In this document: piece by piece, positions 30,043 through 42,831 of the stretch
How positions within the stretch are numbered: the first letter of the stretch is position 1
Layout of the letters: every line of letters starts with the position of its first letter
Source: Aurantiochytrium sp. KH105
Lineage: Eukaryota; Sar; Bigyra; Thraustochytrida; Thraustochytriidae
Length of the DNA: 64,000 nucleotides
Assembly: GCA_003116975.1 (NCBI GenBank)
Contig: BGKB01000124.1
Location: 1 to 64,000, forward strand
Direction: 5' to 3'
The notes under the pieces: model-generated
What the model saw: the letters and a program-made list of their open reading frames with translations, nothing else
Told to the model about the DNA's origin: nothing
The model's database searches: none
Translations under genes and position numbers: made by a program

Positions 30043-33000
30043 CTGACCCTGGCCAAGCCCTGCCTGCAGTGCCTGCCTGGGAGCAGGGAAGAAGGCCAGG
30101 AGAGGAAGTGAGGGAGGCCAGGCTTAGTCGGAGGAGCTAGCTAGCTGCCACGGTTAGGTCGATCCCAGTGGCCAGGCAGACAGACAGACAGAAAGACAGA
30201 CAGAGGGAGGGAGGGAGATTAAGAAAGAAGAAAGAAAGAAAGAAAGAATGAATGAATGAATGAAAAGAAGGAAGAAAGGAAGGAAGAAAGACGCTTTGCG
30301 TTTTGTTTTCAGATTGTTTTGGTTGTTTCCACCGCGCAGGCCAAGCGCTTCCTGCTTGTGGAGGGGGAGGCCGCAGGGAAACGAAATGAAACATGAAAGC
30401 TGAGAGAAATCAGTCGCACGACTGCGCGGGCTTGGCTGGCAGGCATGGGTGGCAAGCAATCCAAGCAATCCAAGCAAAGCAAAGCAAACCATGGCAAACC
30501 AAGCAGCATCCGCCGTGCCGCGGGCCGAGGTCAGCTGCGTTCGAGTCTGTCTGCTGGTACAGTGCAGCGCGCAGCCTTTGCTTGCGCGGCCGCCCGAGCT
30601 GCCAGCCAGGAAGCTTACCCTCCTCGAGTCCATTCGCGCCTGCCTTTGCTCCTCGACCGGGCGGTGCACACAAAAAGGCGCTCTACCAACGGCGGACCAT
30701 GCGCCGCGCACAGCTCAGGGGGCCGCACCGCGCCAGCGCGACGCCGCGACGCCGCGACGGAAGCAGCAGTGGCAACAGCGCGCGTCGCCCTCGGCCGCGG
30801 CGTTTCCGTCGCGGGGACGCCGGCAACGGCGCCGCGTTGCTGGCAGCCTCCGCGACGCCGCGGCCTTCGCTGCCTGCGCTGCCTTCGATTCGCCGCTCAT
30901 CCACTGTGGACGGCGACGCTTTCGGGACCTTGAGGGAGCCCCGCAGTTGGTCGCTGTGGCGCGAAGGCCCCCGCCGCAAGTTTCCCCTCCTCTCTTTCCT
31001 CGCCTCTTTCCCTCCCTCATTCTCTCCCTCTCCCTCTCCGCCGGCCGTCCTTGCCCGCCCCGCGCGTCATAGGCGGCAGCCTCTCCCTCCCTCCCTCCCT
31101 CCCTCCCTCGCTCGCTCTCCCTCGCTCTCCCTCGCCCTCTCTGGTCCCGCCGAAGCGGCCAGGCGGCTGCGACTGCTGGCTGTTGCTACGCCGCTGCTCC
31201 TCCTCCCCTCGGCCGTCCCCGCCGCCGGCTCCCCAGAGCCGCCTCTTTCCTGCACAGGCGCCGCTCGGTCAATCCGCCGGGCGATACCCGGTCGCACTTA
31301 TCTGGCCAAGGTTGCTGCTGCAGCTGCTGCTGGTGAGCCATGGCAGGCAGGCAGACAGACAGCCATGGCCGTGGCCGCGGGTGCCCCAGCCGGAGCGCCG
31401 CGGGGAAGCCGCGTGTCCATACGCCGCGGCGACGGCAGCTGCGCTGCGATGCGACCTGGTCTGCTCTGCTCTACATTGGTCTGCGGCCGGGGAGAAAAAG
31501 GAGTGCCGAATGCACGCGAGCACGCCACGCGGACTGGCATCGTCTTCTCGCGGGCATGCAAGGTCCCGGGGAGAGACGCCACGCCTCTGCCCTAAAAACA
31601 AGCAGCGGAGCGACTTACTTTTAACCAACCACGATGGCCACTGTCAGCAGCAGCCAGCAGCGTAAGAAAAAGAAAAAACCAACCAACCAACCGACCCGCG
31701 GTCGAGCGAGCGATTGAATGTACGACGACCGACGTACGCCAGGAGGCAAAGAGGTCACCTCGAGGAAAAATGAAACCTAGAGGGAAGAGCAAAGGTGCTG
31801 GCTGCGTCAGGCAGGGTGCAGCTCGAGTTGATTGCCCGGATCGCGGCCTCATGGACGATGTCGCCATGGGCTGTGTCCCCTTCTGCTGCATCTTTCGTTG
31901 ACCTTGGCTCCGCTGCCCTTTCCTCTTCAAGTTCGTTTCTTTCGTTCGTTCGCTCGCTCGCTGGCTTTCTCGATAGTTCTTGCATAGCCACAGGAGGTTG
32001 GTTGCCTCGGCAGCAGGCGGGTCGGGAGCGAGCGAGTTAGGCAAGGCTACTTTCTTTCTCGGCGGGCCGCGCTGCGCAAGCTCCAGCGGGGCGTCACGAG
32101 CGGCGGCCGGATCTTTTTCCTCCTGCCGGGATGCTGTTGCCGCGCACGCGCAGGACAAGGGAAGCCGTTCGGCCGGCCGGCCATGGTAGCTGGCTGAGCG
32201 CCCTATTCCAAGACGCCGCGATCATCCAATCACGAGTGCACACACAAGCAAGCTGCCAACTGCAACCGATCGATCAAGGCATCATCGGCGAGCGGTTCGC
32301 GGGCACCCCCGACCACAGCCGACGAACCATCCATCACCGAATGAACGAACCATTGTATCAACCAACGACTGATCGACCACTAGAATCACCCAACCAACCA
32401 ACCGACCGACCGACCGACCGACCGACCGCCCGCCCGCCCAACCGAACGTACGACCGACCAACTGCCCATCTTTCTCTCGTTGCTGGTTCATCAAGAGCTC
32501 CTCTCCTCTCGTCTCTCGTCTCTCGATCTTCGTTTCGTCTCGTCCTCGGGTCGTTTATTGTCAATCCGTCTGCAGCTGCTGCTGGCCGTCGCTCTTCGAC
32601 TTTTCGCAGGAAACTCGGCACTTGTTCTCCTCTCCCCGGCCGGCCGGTTTTATCCGCCTCATTCTCTCGAGGTCTGAGCAGCAAACTACCGTAGCTGCCT
32701 GTACGTCGCTGTCGCTGTCGCTGTCGCGAGGACGGCCGGAGCAGCGCAGAGCAGAGTATAGGCAGGCGCCAACGTGCGTGGTAGTTCGACGCAAAGGTGT
32801 GCCGGGACGATCATAGGCCTACTGGTTGATCGAAGTGGATCTTTAACGAACGATCGATCATCGGCGGCGGCTGCCCTAGGAGAAAAGAAAAGCACCCTCC
32901 TTCCGTGCCGGTACTTGCAGTGGCCGCCGCAGAGGCCCCGCTGGCCCGCGATGCTTCGCGCCGCTTCGCGCTGCCTCGCTGCTGTGGCCGAAGCCAGGCA

Positions 33001-33104
33001 TTTGAAGGAGAGAAAAGCTTGGAAGGAAGGCCAGGACGAGACGAGCGGCCAGCCAAACCGGCAGCGACCCGAGGGACGCACCCACCTTGCCGCCACTCGC
33101 CTCG

Positions 33105-33137
<33 letters not shown>

Positions 33138-34944
33138 TGAGGCACCGCCACAGTCAGCCTGCCCTGCCGCGCGAGGCACGGCGGTGCGACGAGGCGGCTC
33201 GTCCGCCCCGTCCTCGCTCGCGATCGTCGCACGGACGACACGGAAGGGAAGGAGAGGAGAGCAGCGCGCGTGCGTGCGTGCGTGCGTGCGTGCGTGCATG
33301 GGCATGCATGCGGAGATGCACAGAAGCCGCCTTCGGAGGCACCTCGCGCGACTGAGGTCGGGATTTCTGCTGGAAGCGTCGACTCGCCGCGGCGCGGACG
33401 GCTCGTGGCCAGCCAGCTGCCCGGGCCCGGCACGCGCGCCCGAAACGTCACCGCGAGGGCCTGGCGGCCTGGCCCGCCTGACTGGCCGGAAGTCGCGCAG
33501 AGCCAGGCTTGTAGACTCGGCTTGTAGACTACAGGCAGGCAAAGAGGCGTCAGGGACGCTGCGGGTACTGTGCGGGTGCCCCTTGCTTCCCCGCCCACAG
33601 TCATGTCTCTGAGCGGACCCAGGTCAAACAGGGCCCCGCTCGAGTGGGGCGAGACGGAGCGAGACAGGCGCGCTGTACAAGGTTTCCAGCACAGATCCCC
33701 CGCTGTGAAACCGCAGTGTGGCGCGCGCCCTCACCGCAGCGAGCGCCCCTGCGTCCTCGCCGACGGCGCTTTGGCATCCAGGGCCACTGCGACACTGGAG
33801 CACACAGACACGGCCCCCACTGACGCTCGCGATGAGTCCCCGCAGTGGCCAAGCCGGACGGCCGAGCGCCGACGTCACTCGCCTTGGCTCTTTCTTTCTT
33901 CACTGTCAGACGGACCAAAGCGGTGCGGCGAACCAACTTGATGTGAAGCCAAGTCAAGCTAAGCCAAGCCAAGCCGAGCCGACCCGAATCAAGCCAAACC
34001 CAGGAGTGAGGACCAGCCAAACGACCAACCGACCGGCCGACAGACCGACCGGCCGACAGACCGACCGGCCGGCCGGCCGACCGACAGACAGACAGAGAGA
34101 CAGACAGACCGTGCAACGCTCGTGTGGTTTGTTTGTTGTTTTGTTTGTTTGGTTCTCGCCAAGATCCGCCGCCGAAGCGCATCCTTCATTTTCGATCCAC
34201 CCTGGCCACTGCCAGGATCGGCCGACGGAGCAACGGCGAGACGAGGCAAAGCGAGTTGCCACGCACATCCTCCACCCCACCCACGCACCCACCGTTGCCT
34301 TTGCTCCCGCACACAGACGTCAGCGCTCCCGGTCTCGCCCTGCTGGCCCTCGCGCCAGGCGGGCAGGCGGGCACAGGCTCGCGACACTCTGGCTCCCTGA
34401 CCACACACTCCTCCCGCTCCCGCTCTCGCTCCGGCGCACACGCGCGCTCGGCGCAACAGCCAGAAGCGCGGCTTCCTTTTTCGTTCATTCTTCTATTCAA
34501 TCTTTCAATCTTTCATTCTTTCGTTCATCCTTTTCATTGTTTCTTTCATTGTTCTGTCATCACTGCTGCACGAGCCAAAAGTCGGGCTCCGGTTCCCGCT
34601 GTCGACCGCCGGCATTTGCGCAAGCAAGCACTCTGCATCCCGGCCGGGCGGCCATGGTAGCAGATGAACAAAGAAGAAAGGAAAGGCAAGGCAAGGCAAG
34701 GCAAGGAAAGGACAGAGGAAGGAAAAGCGCAAACCTCGACCGAGATCAAGGCCCGCGAGCGCAATCGCGCCGCAGGACCACGCCGGCTCGTGGCGAATCG
34801 GGCTGCAGTGCGCAGAACAAAACTGCCGGGAGCACTCGAGTGGCCCTGGCGCAGGGAGCGAGAGAGAGAGCACTTCCCGCACGCGCAGATGGTCGCGTGT
34901 GGGAGAGTATACCATATCACCCACCCCTGCCACTGCCCGGCCGG

Positions 34945-35008
34945 CCATCGATTGATCAATCAATCGCTGGTCGATCGATCGATCAATCAATCGCTGGTCG
35001 ATCGATCG
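34945..35008. repeat. Two-copy direct repeat of a GATC-rich word
   Basis: The word GATCAATCAATCGCTGGTCGATC occurs twice in succession, joined by GATC units, giving a strongly self-complementary segment. Confidence 0.85.
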
Positions 35009-35734
35009 AAAGAATAGGAAGCAATCTTCCGCCCGAGGAAAAAGAGTACCCCACGCCATGCCAGCTGCCAGCTGGCTTGGCTCCTGGCTTGGCTGCCTGG
35101 CCGAGCAGGAAAGGTGCGACGCGGTGCGGAGCGGTGCATGGCGACGATGCTGCGCGCAGTCGCCAGCGAGCTCGAAAACTTCGGATAGTGGTGGGGGCTG
35201 GTCGACAATTATTCCTCTTGACATTGCTTTTGTTTTTTGTCAGATTCCTCTTCTTGCTTGGTATACTTGAGGCTGCCAAAATGAAGACGAAGTGCTTCGC
35301 GAGCACCGATCGCATGCCGCATGCATGTCGCTCGGCGCATTGCGCAAATCTTGGCTCCATCCCTTTTGCTTCCAGGCTGCCGTGAACCTGCCTGTCACCC
35401 GGACAGCTTGCAGCTCGATCGAGCGCGCGAGCGAGCGCAAGTCTCTGGGCGCGAGGAGCGAGAACGTGCGTCAGAGCAGAGATCGTTTTCACCACACCTC
35501 TCCCCCTTTTCTTCTTTCCTCGACTCGCCACGCCTGGCCACGCCACGCCACGCCACGCCACGTCCAGCGCGAGCGAGGTTGCGAGGACCGCAAGCAAATG
35601 CGCGCGACTGCGACAGCGACGGCGCGTCCCTCGCGCAGATGCACCCTCGGGTACGTACGAACGAACCAACCAACCAACGAAGGAACCAAACGAGGCTTGC
35701 TGTATAGTGCATAGTACTTTTGCGCAGCGTCGTC

Positions 35735-35935
35735 GCGGTGGGCGTCTCACTCGTTTAGACCATTTCATTTGGACACTTGATGGGTTTAGTCTATCTAACG
35801 CCTAGAACTTCCTATCAAATTGCGGTCGCAGCGCCACGTGCAAGAGATAGGCCGTGACATTGCGGTAATTTTTTGTGCAGTTAACTTTGAAAATTTATCC
35901 GTTGAAGACCCGTTTATNGCATTCACCTCGTCGCG
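35735..35935. other. AT-richer island with a single N, origin unknown
   Basis: Within the GC-rich repeat region this 200-bp segment lacks simple repeats and is clearly richer in A and T, for example around 35860-35915. A lone N at 35919 marks an unresolved base. A plus-strand frame reads IAVIFCAVNFENLSVEDPF but is short. It may be a relic, an insertion or an assembly join. Confidence 0.35.
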
Positions 35936-36407
35936 ACAGGGTGTGCGTGCGGTCCCCGCTCCAGCGTGCGAGCCCTGCGAGGAGGCCTCCTCGCGTGCGA
36001 GCGAGCCTTGGCCCGCACAGCGTGCTTGCTCTTGCGCGCCACAGCCTAGGTGCAATACGAAGCAGCTGCAGCATCGTGGCACAAAAGCAGCAATAAGATG
36101 CCAGCAATGAGCAAGGCAAGGAAAGGCAAGGCAAGTCCGGCGACGGTCCAGCGCTCGCCCGCCCGCTCGCTCGCTCTTGCTTGCTGCCCTGTCTCGCAGC
36201 GAGAGTCGGAAGCGCGGGCTCGGCGGTCGATCGATCCGGATCCATCAAGCGAGCCATGCAGCAGCAGCAGAAGCAGCAACAACAACAAACGGTCGAGGAT
36301 CCATACATCAAAGCCGCCTTGGCAAGCGCTTTCTCCCGTCCGGCGCGGAGGGCGCGGAGAGAGGGCCGGCGCGCACGAGAAGCGAAGGCCTCGTAGCTGG
36401 CTGGACG

Positions 36408-36442
<35 letters not shown>

Positions 36443-36946
36443 ACGGGCGGTCCTTGCGCACCTCGCGCATGACTGGCCGTCCGGCTGAAAAATTGAGCTC
36501 GGGGGCGCACAGCGGCCGCCGGAGCCGAGTGGCCGCGGGCTAGTTTACTTCTTTTTCTTCCTTCCTTCTCTCTCTCGCAGCACGCGGCTGGCTCGCAGGC
36601 CGCCCCGCCAGAGGGACAGACATCACCCAGCCGCCAGAGAGGGGGCGCTTGACCCGAGTAAAAGTTTCTTTTGTCCCAGTGGAGAGATTCCTTTTGACCC
36701 GCCGTCTCCACTAGCAAAAAAATATTCTTTTCGCGTAAAAACAAATTGAGAACTGTTTTATCACCGCTGCAAAAAAGAAAAGAAAAGAAAAAAGAAATAG
36801 AATAGAATGCTGCCGCCCAGTGGGGCGGCCGCCCCTCCCCCGGTCAGACATAGCGCCCGCAGCGGCGTCTTGGTTCCATATGGCCGTCATGTGGGGAACT
36901 GTGGGTCTGCGCGCAAGGCCGCTTCGACGGGCCGCGCGCATGGCGC

Positions 36947-36947
36947 A

Positions 36948-37018
<71 letters not shown>
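36947..37018. repeat. GAAA microsatellite, about 18 units
   Basis: Uninterrupted AAAG/GAAA units over about 70 bp; the longest pure tetranucleotide run in the window. Confidence 0.95.
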
Positions 37019-40000
37019 CCCTTCCTGCGTACGCCTCGACGCCGCTCCCTCCTTTCTCCCTCCCTCCCTCCTTTCTCCCTCCCTACGCGCATTCTTCCGC
37101 GGCCAGACCGCCGGCCAGGCATCCTATCTATCCATCTATCTATCCGCGCGGGACGATCGATCGGCCCTGGCCGCCTCGCTCGCTGACGTTGCGCGGGTCA
37201 CACGGACAGGGAAGCCCGCCGCGGGCACGCGCCCTGCGCCGGTGTGAAAGGTCCTGGTCGTGACCCAGGCTCGGTCGACTTGCCGCGGCTCGCCACCTCT
37301 TCCCTTCCCGCTGCACGCATCCATCGGCACGGCTCGCCGGCCTGGCTGGCTGGCTGGCCGGGCGTCTCGCGGCCGCCCCCCGCCTCGCTCGCAGGTGCGC
37401 CGCGCGAGGGCGGACGAGCGAGCTAGCTAGCTTGCGCTGCTTGCCGCGCTAGCTTCACCTGGGAGCGATGCGAGCCGTGCTGCGGCTGCTCCGTGTGTCC
37501 TGGCCGATTTCATCCACGAGGGTGCGCCTCCTCGCGCCCTTCACACCCCGGGCGGCGCGCGTCAAGACTTTGCGACCCCGCCGCCCGCGCAGAGAGGCTG
37601 GCGTGGCGCCGCCTCGCCGCCGCCCGCGCCGCGTCGCCCGGCCCGCGCGAGTCGGGTGATTCCGCGCTCGCGAGAGGAGCGAGGGGCGCGGACGCGGCGG
37701 CAGGCGAGCGGCCATGGCGGCTCGGCGGGGCAGCCAGAGACGGGCGGAAAAGGGCCGCGCGCGGCCCGCACCCAGCGGCGGCCGAAAAGGTGCGTCGCGC
37801 TGGGCGGCCGAAAGAAGCCGGCACGGCGAGGCGGAGGCAAAGAGGGCGGGGAAGCCGCGTGGCGGAGCGCGAGGCAGGCTGGGTTCGGAAGCCAGGAGGG
37901 ACGGCAGAGGGGAGAGGAGAGGAGGAGAAGAGGTGGAGGGAGGTGGTGGAAAGGAATAGAAAAAATTCGCAACGCAACGCAACGAATTTTTGATCGAGGA
38001 AGCCAAACAGCGATCGGTCGAACAAATTGGAGCTTGGGCGTGAGCACGCATCTGCCACTAGTGAGTCTGAACGATTCGAGCGAACAAAAGCTTCAAGCAC
38101 GAGAGTGTTGCCGGGCTTACGAATCCAAAAGGGCAGGAAAAGAAAAGAATGAAAAGAAAAGAAAAGATAAAGCGGCCAGTGGGCAAGAAAAAACAAACAA
38201 ACAGAAAAAAAGAAAAAACAGAAAAAAGGAAAAAAAGGTTACAGGTAGTTTTCGTGCGTTAGGTAGTTCGAGGACAGAGAGAGACACACGACGGACCGTC
38301 CGCCTCACTCTCTTGCGCCACGGGCGGCCCTGGACAGTCGACATCGGGTGCAATCTGGCGCAGCTTGCATGGCTGAAGAAGAAAGAGACTTGGAAGCCCC
38401 GCCCCGGCCTGGGACGCAAGCAACCGCTGCCGATGCATCCATCCATTCATTCATGCGTTTTCATTCCAGTCCAGTTCATCGCATGGATGCAAAGCAACGC
38501 AACGCCATGCGAGGCCACGCGAGGCCTGGGTGCCTCCGGTGGCTGGCCGGACACGAGGCGAGCTGCTGCTGCGATATTTCTCCGCGAGTCCATGCCGCCC
38601 GCCGCACACACCAAGCACACTGCGGACGAGGACTGCACCGTGACGGTGACGGAGTCCAAGTCTGAGCCGCGCGCGCAGTCGCAAGTGCAGCAGCTGGCAG
38701 CCAGCTGCAGGCGGTGCAGGCGTCTCGTGTGCCAGCCAGGCACCCCAGTCAGGCGGAAAAGGTTGAGCTGTGGTCACTGGCGTCAACCGACCGCTCGTTG
38801 GAACCATGGATGGATTGATCGATAGGTGGATGGTTGGCCGGTCGGTCGCACGCAGTCGTGTCGCCAGTGCGGGGACAACCGCACCACCATGCTCGAGGCT
38901 TTCTTTGACCCTTGCCTTCGTCCGATCGACCGAGCGATCGATCAATCGAGCGATTCTTCGAACGAGGCCCCGCCAAGCGCAGACGCACTCCTCGCTCGCT
39001 CGCTCGCATTCTTCCTCTGCGCCACGAGCACCGTTTCGCGTCCGCTGCCACTGCGTCAGGTTCGCAGAACCCCGCCGCCACGCCCGGCGAGGCCTCTGCC
39101 ACGAATCAATCGTTCTCCCCGCGGCGAGCGCACCCACCAAGCAGGCAAGCGAGCAATCCTTCGCCGGGACGCGGTCCGCCTTCCTTCCTCCCGGAGCGTC
39201 CCGCGAGGCCTCGGCGGCCGCTCCAGCCTCGCAGATCGAGGCGGGCGGGCGGGCGGGCGAGCGACTGCGACCACGAGCGCCGCAAGGAAGCCCTTCCGCG
39301 GCCCGAGTGGCGAAGGGCGACCCGCGCACGCAAGCGAGTATGAGTGAAAGCGCTTTCCTTTCTCTCCTCTTCGCTCCTCCTTCCAGCCTCCGCCCGCGCC
39401 CTGTCCCGGCCCACGGGACGCGCGCCCGCCGCCACGCAGCGGTAGGCGCGCAAAGCCGGGAGAGGCAGCGGTAGGCGCGCAAGGCCGCGGCGCGGAAAGC
39501 CGCGCCGCGGCCGGAGGCGCCACGCGCCGAGGGCCGAGTGACCTCTGGACCGCCCGCCCGCTCGCTCGCCCGCCTTGCCAGTTAGGTAAGAATAACTTTG
39601 GATACTAAATAGCTGGCCATGGTGGCTGGGGAGGGAAAGGCCGCCGCAGCGAAGAGCGCGAGACGCCCGCGACAGCGACCGCGTCCCGGCTTGACTTGGC
39701 TCGGCTTGCGTCCCTGGTGCGAGGGGGTCATCGTCTGCATCCATGTCGCGCGGGGAGCTCGTACATCACAGCGCGCTCGAGGCCGATCGAAACCGCGGGG
39801 CCGGCGCGACGTGCGGGCAGCGCAGCTTCCTCGGACGCCCGGGCGGCCGGCCCCAGCCCGCGTCGCCGCGGCCGCGTCGGAAGCGGTGCGGGCCGCACTG
39901 TACCGCCGGGTCCAGAGCCGAGCGACCGCGGCAAATGAAGCCAAGAAAGTAGGCCAGGCCAGGCCAGGCCAGGCCAGGCAGGCAGTCATTTCGTCGCCAG

Positions 40001-41262
40001 CAAGCACAACTTGAAGGCCAGAAGGGTCGCCTAGACCGTGAGCGACGGCTCGGGGAGCGCGCAGGGGGGGAGGGGAGGGGTGCGGAAAGATAGCTTCGGC
40101 AAGAATGCGCCCGCTGCCGGGAGAAGCTCCTAAAGAACCTTTCGAGTGGCGAACGAACGAACGAATGAATGAACAAACTCGAACCGCTGCGCCTGGCCGC
40201 TACCCCGGGGCGGTCGATGGCCGTCCGTGGAGCGAGCGGGGGATCGACCGATCAGCGGATCGGTCGCTGGGCGAACTGCGTCGAGTTGGACCAGGATTCG
40301 CAAGCGGGCGAAGATCTTGGAGAACAAAGGGTGGCAGGAGAACAAAGTGGGGGGGGCAACGATGGCAAAAAAAAAAAAAAAAAAGAATAAAAAAAAAAGT
40401 ACCGAGTCAAAGTAACTTCGGAAGGGGGATGGAAGCACCTGCCGACGCGAAACGACGCACGTGGCGGGTCCAGGATGGCGTGGCTGGCAAACCGTCGCCA
40501 CAGATCTGTGCAGCACAAGGGGGGCTCCTCCCAGCTTGCCTTGCCCGGCGAGCTCACCCCAGCTGGCCGCGACCGCTTCGACAACCGGCAACAGGCTCTT
40601 TCCCATTTGGGCGGTTGCTGATCAACCATGGGCGTCGCCTCTTTGGCCATGGCAATGGTGGGTGCGTCGAAAACTTGAAAGGGGACGAGGAGATTTCTTG
40701 GAGAAAGAAAAAGAAAGAGGAGCGGGGACATGAATAGTTGATGGAGTCAAGTGGCTGGCGTCTGCGCGCCTGCCGTCTGCGCGCCTGCCGACCGGCCGAC
40801 AGTGTTCGCGCACGAGACAGCTTCGTGGACCGACCGCGCGACCAGGACTCTTTTGAGCCCCACGAACAGGCTCGCGGACCAATGGAAATCCAAGTAAAGC
40901 CTTTCTTCTGCATCCTCACGGATGAATGAATGGAGAGGAAAAGACATTTTCTCGAAACGCGTCTCAGCTTCTTCTTTTCAGAGCAAAGCAAAATAAACGA
41001 GCCCCCATGCGATGCAAAGCTTTCCTTTTCTTTCAAGACGCCATGTCTTTGACTTTCTTTTTCTTCGTCTCATTTTTCACCCCCTCTCGACTGCACCGCG
41101 CTCCTTCTTTCTAAAGCAAGATGGAAAGTTGTCCGCCGCACCATTTTCTTCTCGAGCATCTACGTTTGCAGGCTTGGAGGGAATAGAGTGCCAAAAAAGC
41201 TCCAGGTTTAGGCCTAGATCTAGGTTGAGCCATGTCTGCACGTCTTTGAGCGAGATCGCTCA

Positions 41263-41650
41263 ATGGTATTTATGTGGTTGACTTCAAGCAGAAAGGTGAA
41301 TGGATATGGGTCACCTCCATTTACAGGCACGCCAATGAAAGTCACTGATCAAGTATTGCAAGCCACAAGGGCGTCATCGCAAGCCACAGACGAAGCATTG
41401 CAAGTCATCGACAAAATTCTGGTAAGCAAGCTTGAAGGAAACCATTTACGCGTTTCATTATCTGTGCTTTCACTCTCGAGTAAGCTGGGAACAACCTTAG
41501 CTTGAACCAAGATTCTCGCCATGAGCGAGATCATAGCGTTGCGTCTTTTGATATCTAGAGTCTCTCATGAGATCGTTCGTGTTTGCATACTGATGGCAGG
41601 TACGGTATGGCGCCGAAGATGTCGGTGAGCAAGTGCGAGAAGCTCTTTAG
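41263..41650 (+). CDS. Small spliced gene, unrecognised
   Basis: Exon 1 ends at 41421 (CTG before GTAAGC). The intron is 41422-41599 (ends GGCAG) and exon 2 is 41600-41650. Spliced in phase 0 the product ends ...QVIDKIL-VRYGAEDVGEQVREAL-stop, which reads as one continuous amphipathic helical protein; the unspliced frame is much less protein-like. With the ATG at 41263 the product is 69 residues, with the ATG at 41335 it is 45. An upstream exon is possible because another frame just before (GEWIWVTSIYRHANES) also looks coding. It is tail-to-tail with the next gene's possible last exon, whose stop is at 41698. Confidence 0.42.
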
Positions 41651-41988
41651 TTTCCACAAACAGATAACAGATATCCCGATCCTCGCTTCAGGTCGCGTCA
41701 ATGAACTCCGTTTCCAGCGGCTTTTCAAAACGAGAGAACTCCAGCATCTTCGTGGTCATGTCCTTCTCAAGACGTTCGGCCTCAAAGACGGACGCGTCAC
41801 GATCAAAGTAATACGCTCTTGTTCAAGACAGCAAGACTGTATCCAAGGCAGCGAACGATGCTGAAGGGGCCGTTTGTATCCTTTTCTTTTCCATCGTTTT
41901 GTTGCCTTTTGACTGGCCATTTCTGAATCTTTGGGACCCAAGAACACTGGAATCTGCGTCGGAGCCGTCGAGTGCGAAGTGAACCGAG

Positions 41989-42354
41989 TCACTGGGTCAT
42001 ATTGCAACCAACCCGTCCAAATATCGAAAGAAGGTAGTCTCGAGCAGACCGCGCTTTTGCCTCTTCCGCCTCGGCTTCCGCCTTCTCCTTGGCAGCTCTT
42101 TCCTTCTGCATCTGTCGCGCAAATCTGGCTTCCCTATTAATCAATCGACGTAGGCCTTCTTCGACCCAGTCGCGGCCATAAAAGCTCGTCAAGTCGTCCA
42201 GATCATCATTGATTTCCAGGACGCGCATGAAATCATCCTCGTCATTCAGTTTGTTGACGAGCTCCTCGTCAACTTCGCCTTCGAAGATCGCTCTCCGCTC
42301 AGCGTACTTGCCAACCTGTGCACGTCCATCCTCCTCCTCCTCGTACTCGGACAT
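41989..42354 (-). CDS. Acidic coiled-coil protein, probably with a further 3' exon
   Basis: From the ATG at 42354 the frame gives 121 residues if unspliced: acidic start (MSEYEEEEDGRAQ), then IFEGEVDEELVNKLNDED, a DLTSFYGRDWVEEGLRRLIN helix and an Arg/Lys/Glu/Ala coiled coil. The last residues before 41989 look less like protein. A separate open segment at about 41832-41698 (AYYFDRDASVFEAERLEKDM, ending KPLETEFIDAT-stop) reads like its C-terminal exon, but no strong donor joins them, so the exon boundary is unresolved. No family is recognised. Its start faces that of the TFIIF beta gene, 478 bp away. Confidence 0.55.
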   Translation of the reverse strand: MSEYEEEEDGRAQVGKYAERRAIFEGEVDEELVNKLNDEDDFMRVLEINDDLDDLTSFYGRDWVEEGLRRLINREARFARQMQKERAAKEKAEAEAEEAKARSARDYLLSIFGRVGCNMTQ

Positions 42355-42831
42355 GTCTGTACAGCGCAGCACAGCCCAGCACAATGTCTTGCTGCTCCTC
42401 TCGCTGCTGCTGCTGCCTCCGCCACCGCCGCTGCGACCGTAAACGCTTGCAGGTCTGCCTGCACAAGCTGCAACTCTGGCTAGCTTTTCTTTGACAAGAA
42501 CGATCGTTCATCATATCGTTTCGATGGTGAATTCTCTTTGCCATCGCCCAGCTGCGACGTACGCTTTTGGCCTGGACCTTGGAGCGCTCGTCTGCGAGTT
42601 CGTACTGTATTTGCATTTCCTTTTACATGTTAGTTGTTCGGAAGCCAAGACGAGCAAAGATTGAAAAGATCAACTCGAAGCAAACGTTGATTGCCGCGCG
42701 ACAGCCCCGACGACCTGAATACCAGCCTTGCGCGCCCACGTGCGTACGAGGCCCGCGCGAGCGTGCCCGACAACGCCGCGCTCGTCTCTTCGCGCCCCGC
42801 GCCACTCGCTGCGCGGGAGTCGGTTGGCAAC
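42355..42831. promoter_or_regulatory. Shared divergent promoter region
   Basis: Lies between the minus-strand coiled-coil gene and TFIIF beta, which start in opposite directions. It contains a CTG/CCGCCGC run near 42395-42440 and no recognised motif. Confidence 0.4.

Larger units (their letters stand above)
28319..41262. other. About 13 kb gene-poor, simple-repeat-rich region
   Basis: No frame here has a recognisable domain or protein-like composition. The long open frames (up to 555 residues) are Arg/Pro/Ser/Ala-rich and occur on both strands at once. The region is saturated with short tandem runs: AAGC at 29483-29524, GGCT near 30005-30042, GACA and GAAA near 30176-30245, CTCC near 31085, CCGA near 32395-32430 and 34030-34085, GA near 33108-33135, GTGC near 33268-33296, AAGGC near 34685, GATC near 34950-35005, GCCAC near 35535-35560, GGCT near 36410-36440, CTAT near 37127-37145, and A runs near 40370-40400. 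I found no tRNA-like B box or transposon ends. Confidence 0.5.

Noticed and set aside
33718-35385. 555-residue plus-strand frame in the desert
   Set aside because: Made of tetranucleotide runs translated as RPTDRQTDRP and similar; no domain and no codon signal.
37656-38825. 389-residue plus-strand frame
   Set aside because: Arg/Gly/Lys-rich noise overlapping an equally long minus-strand frame.
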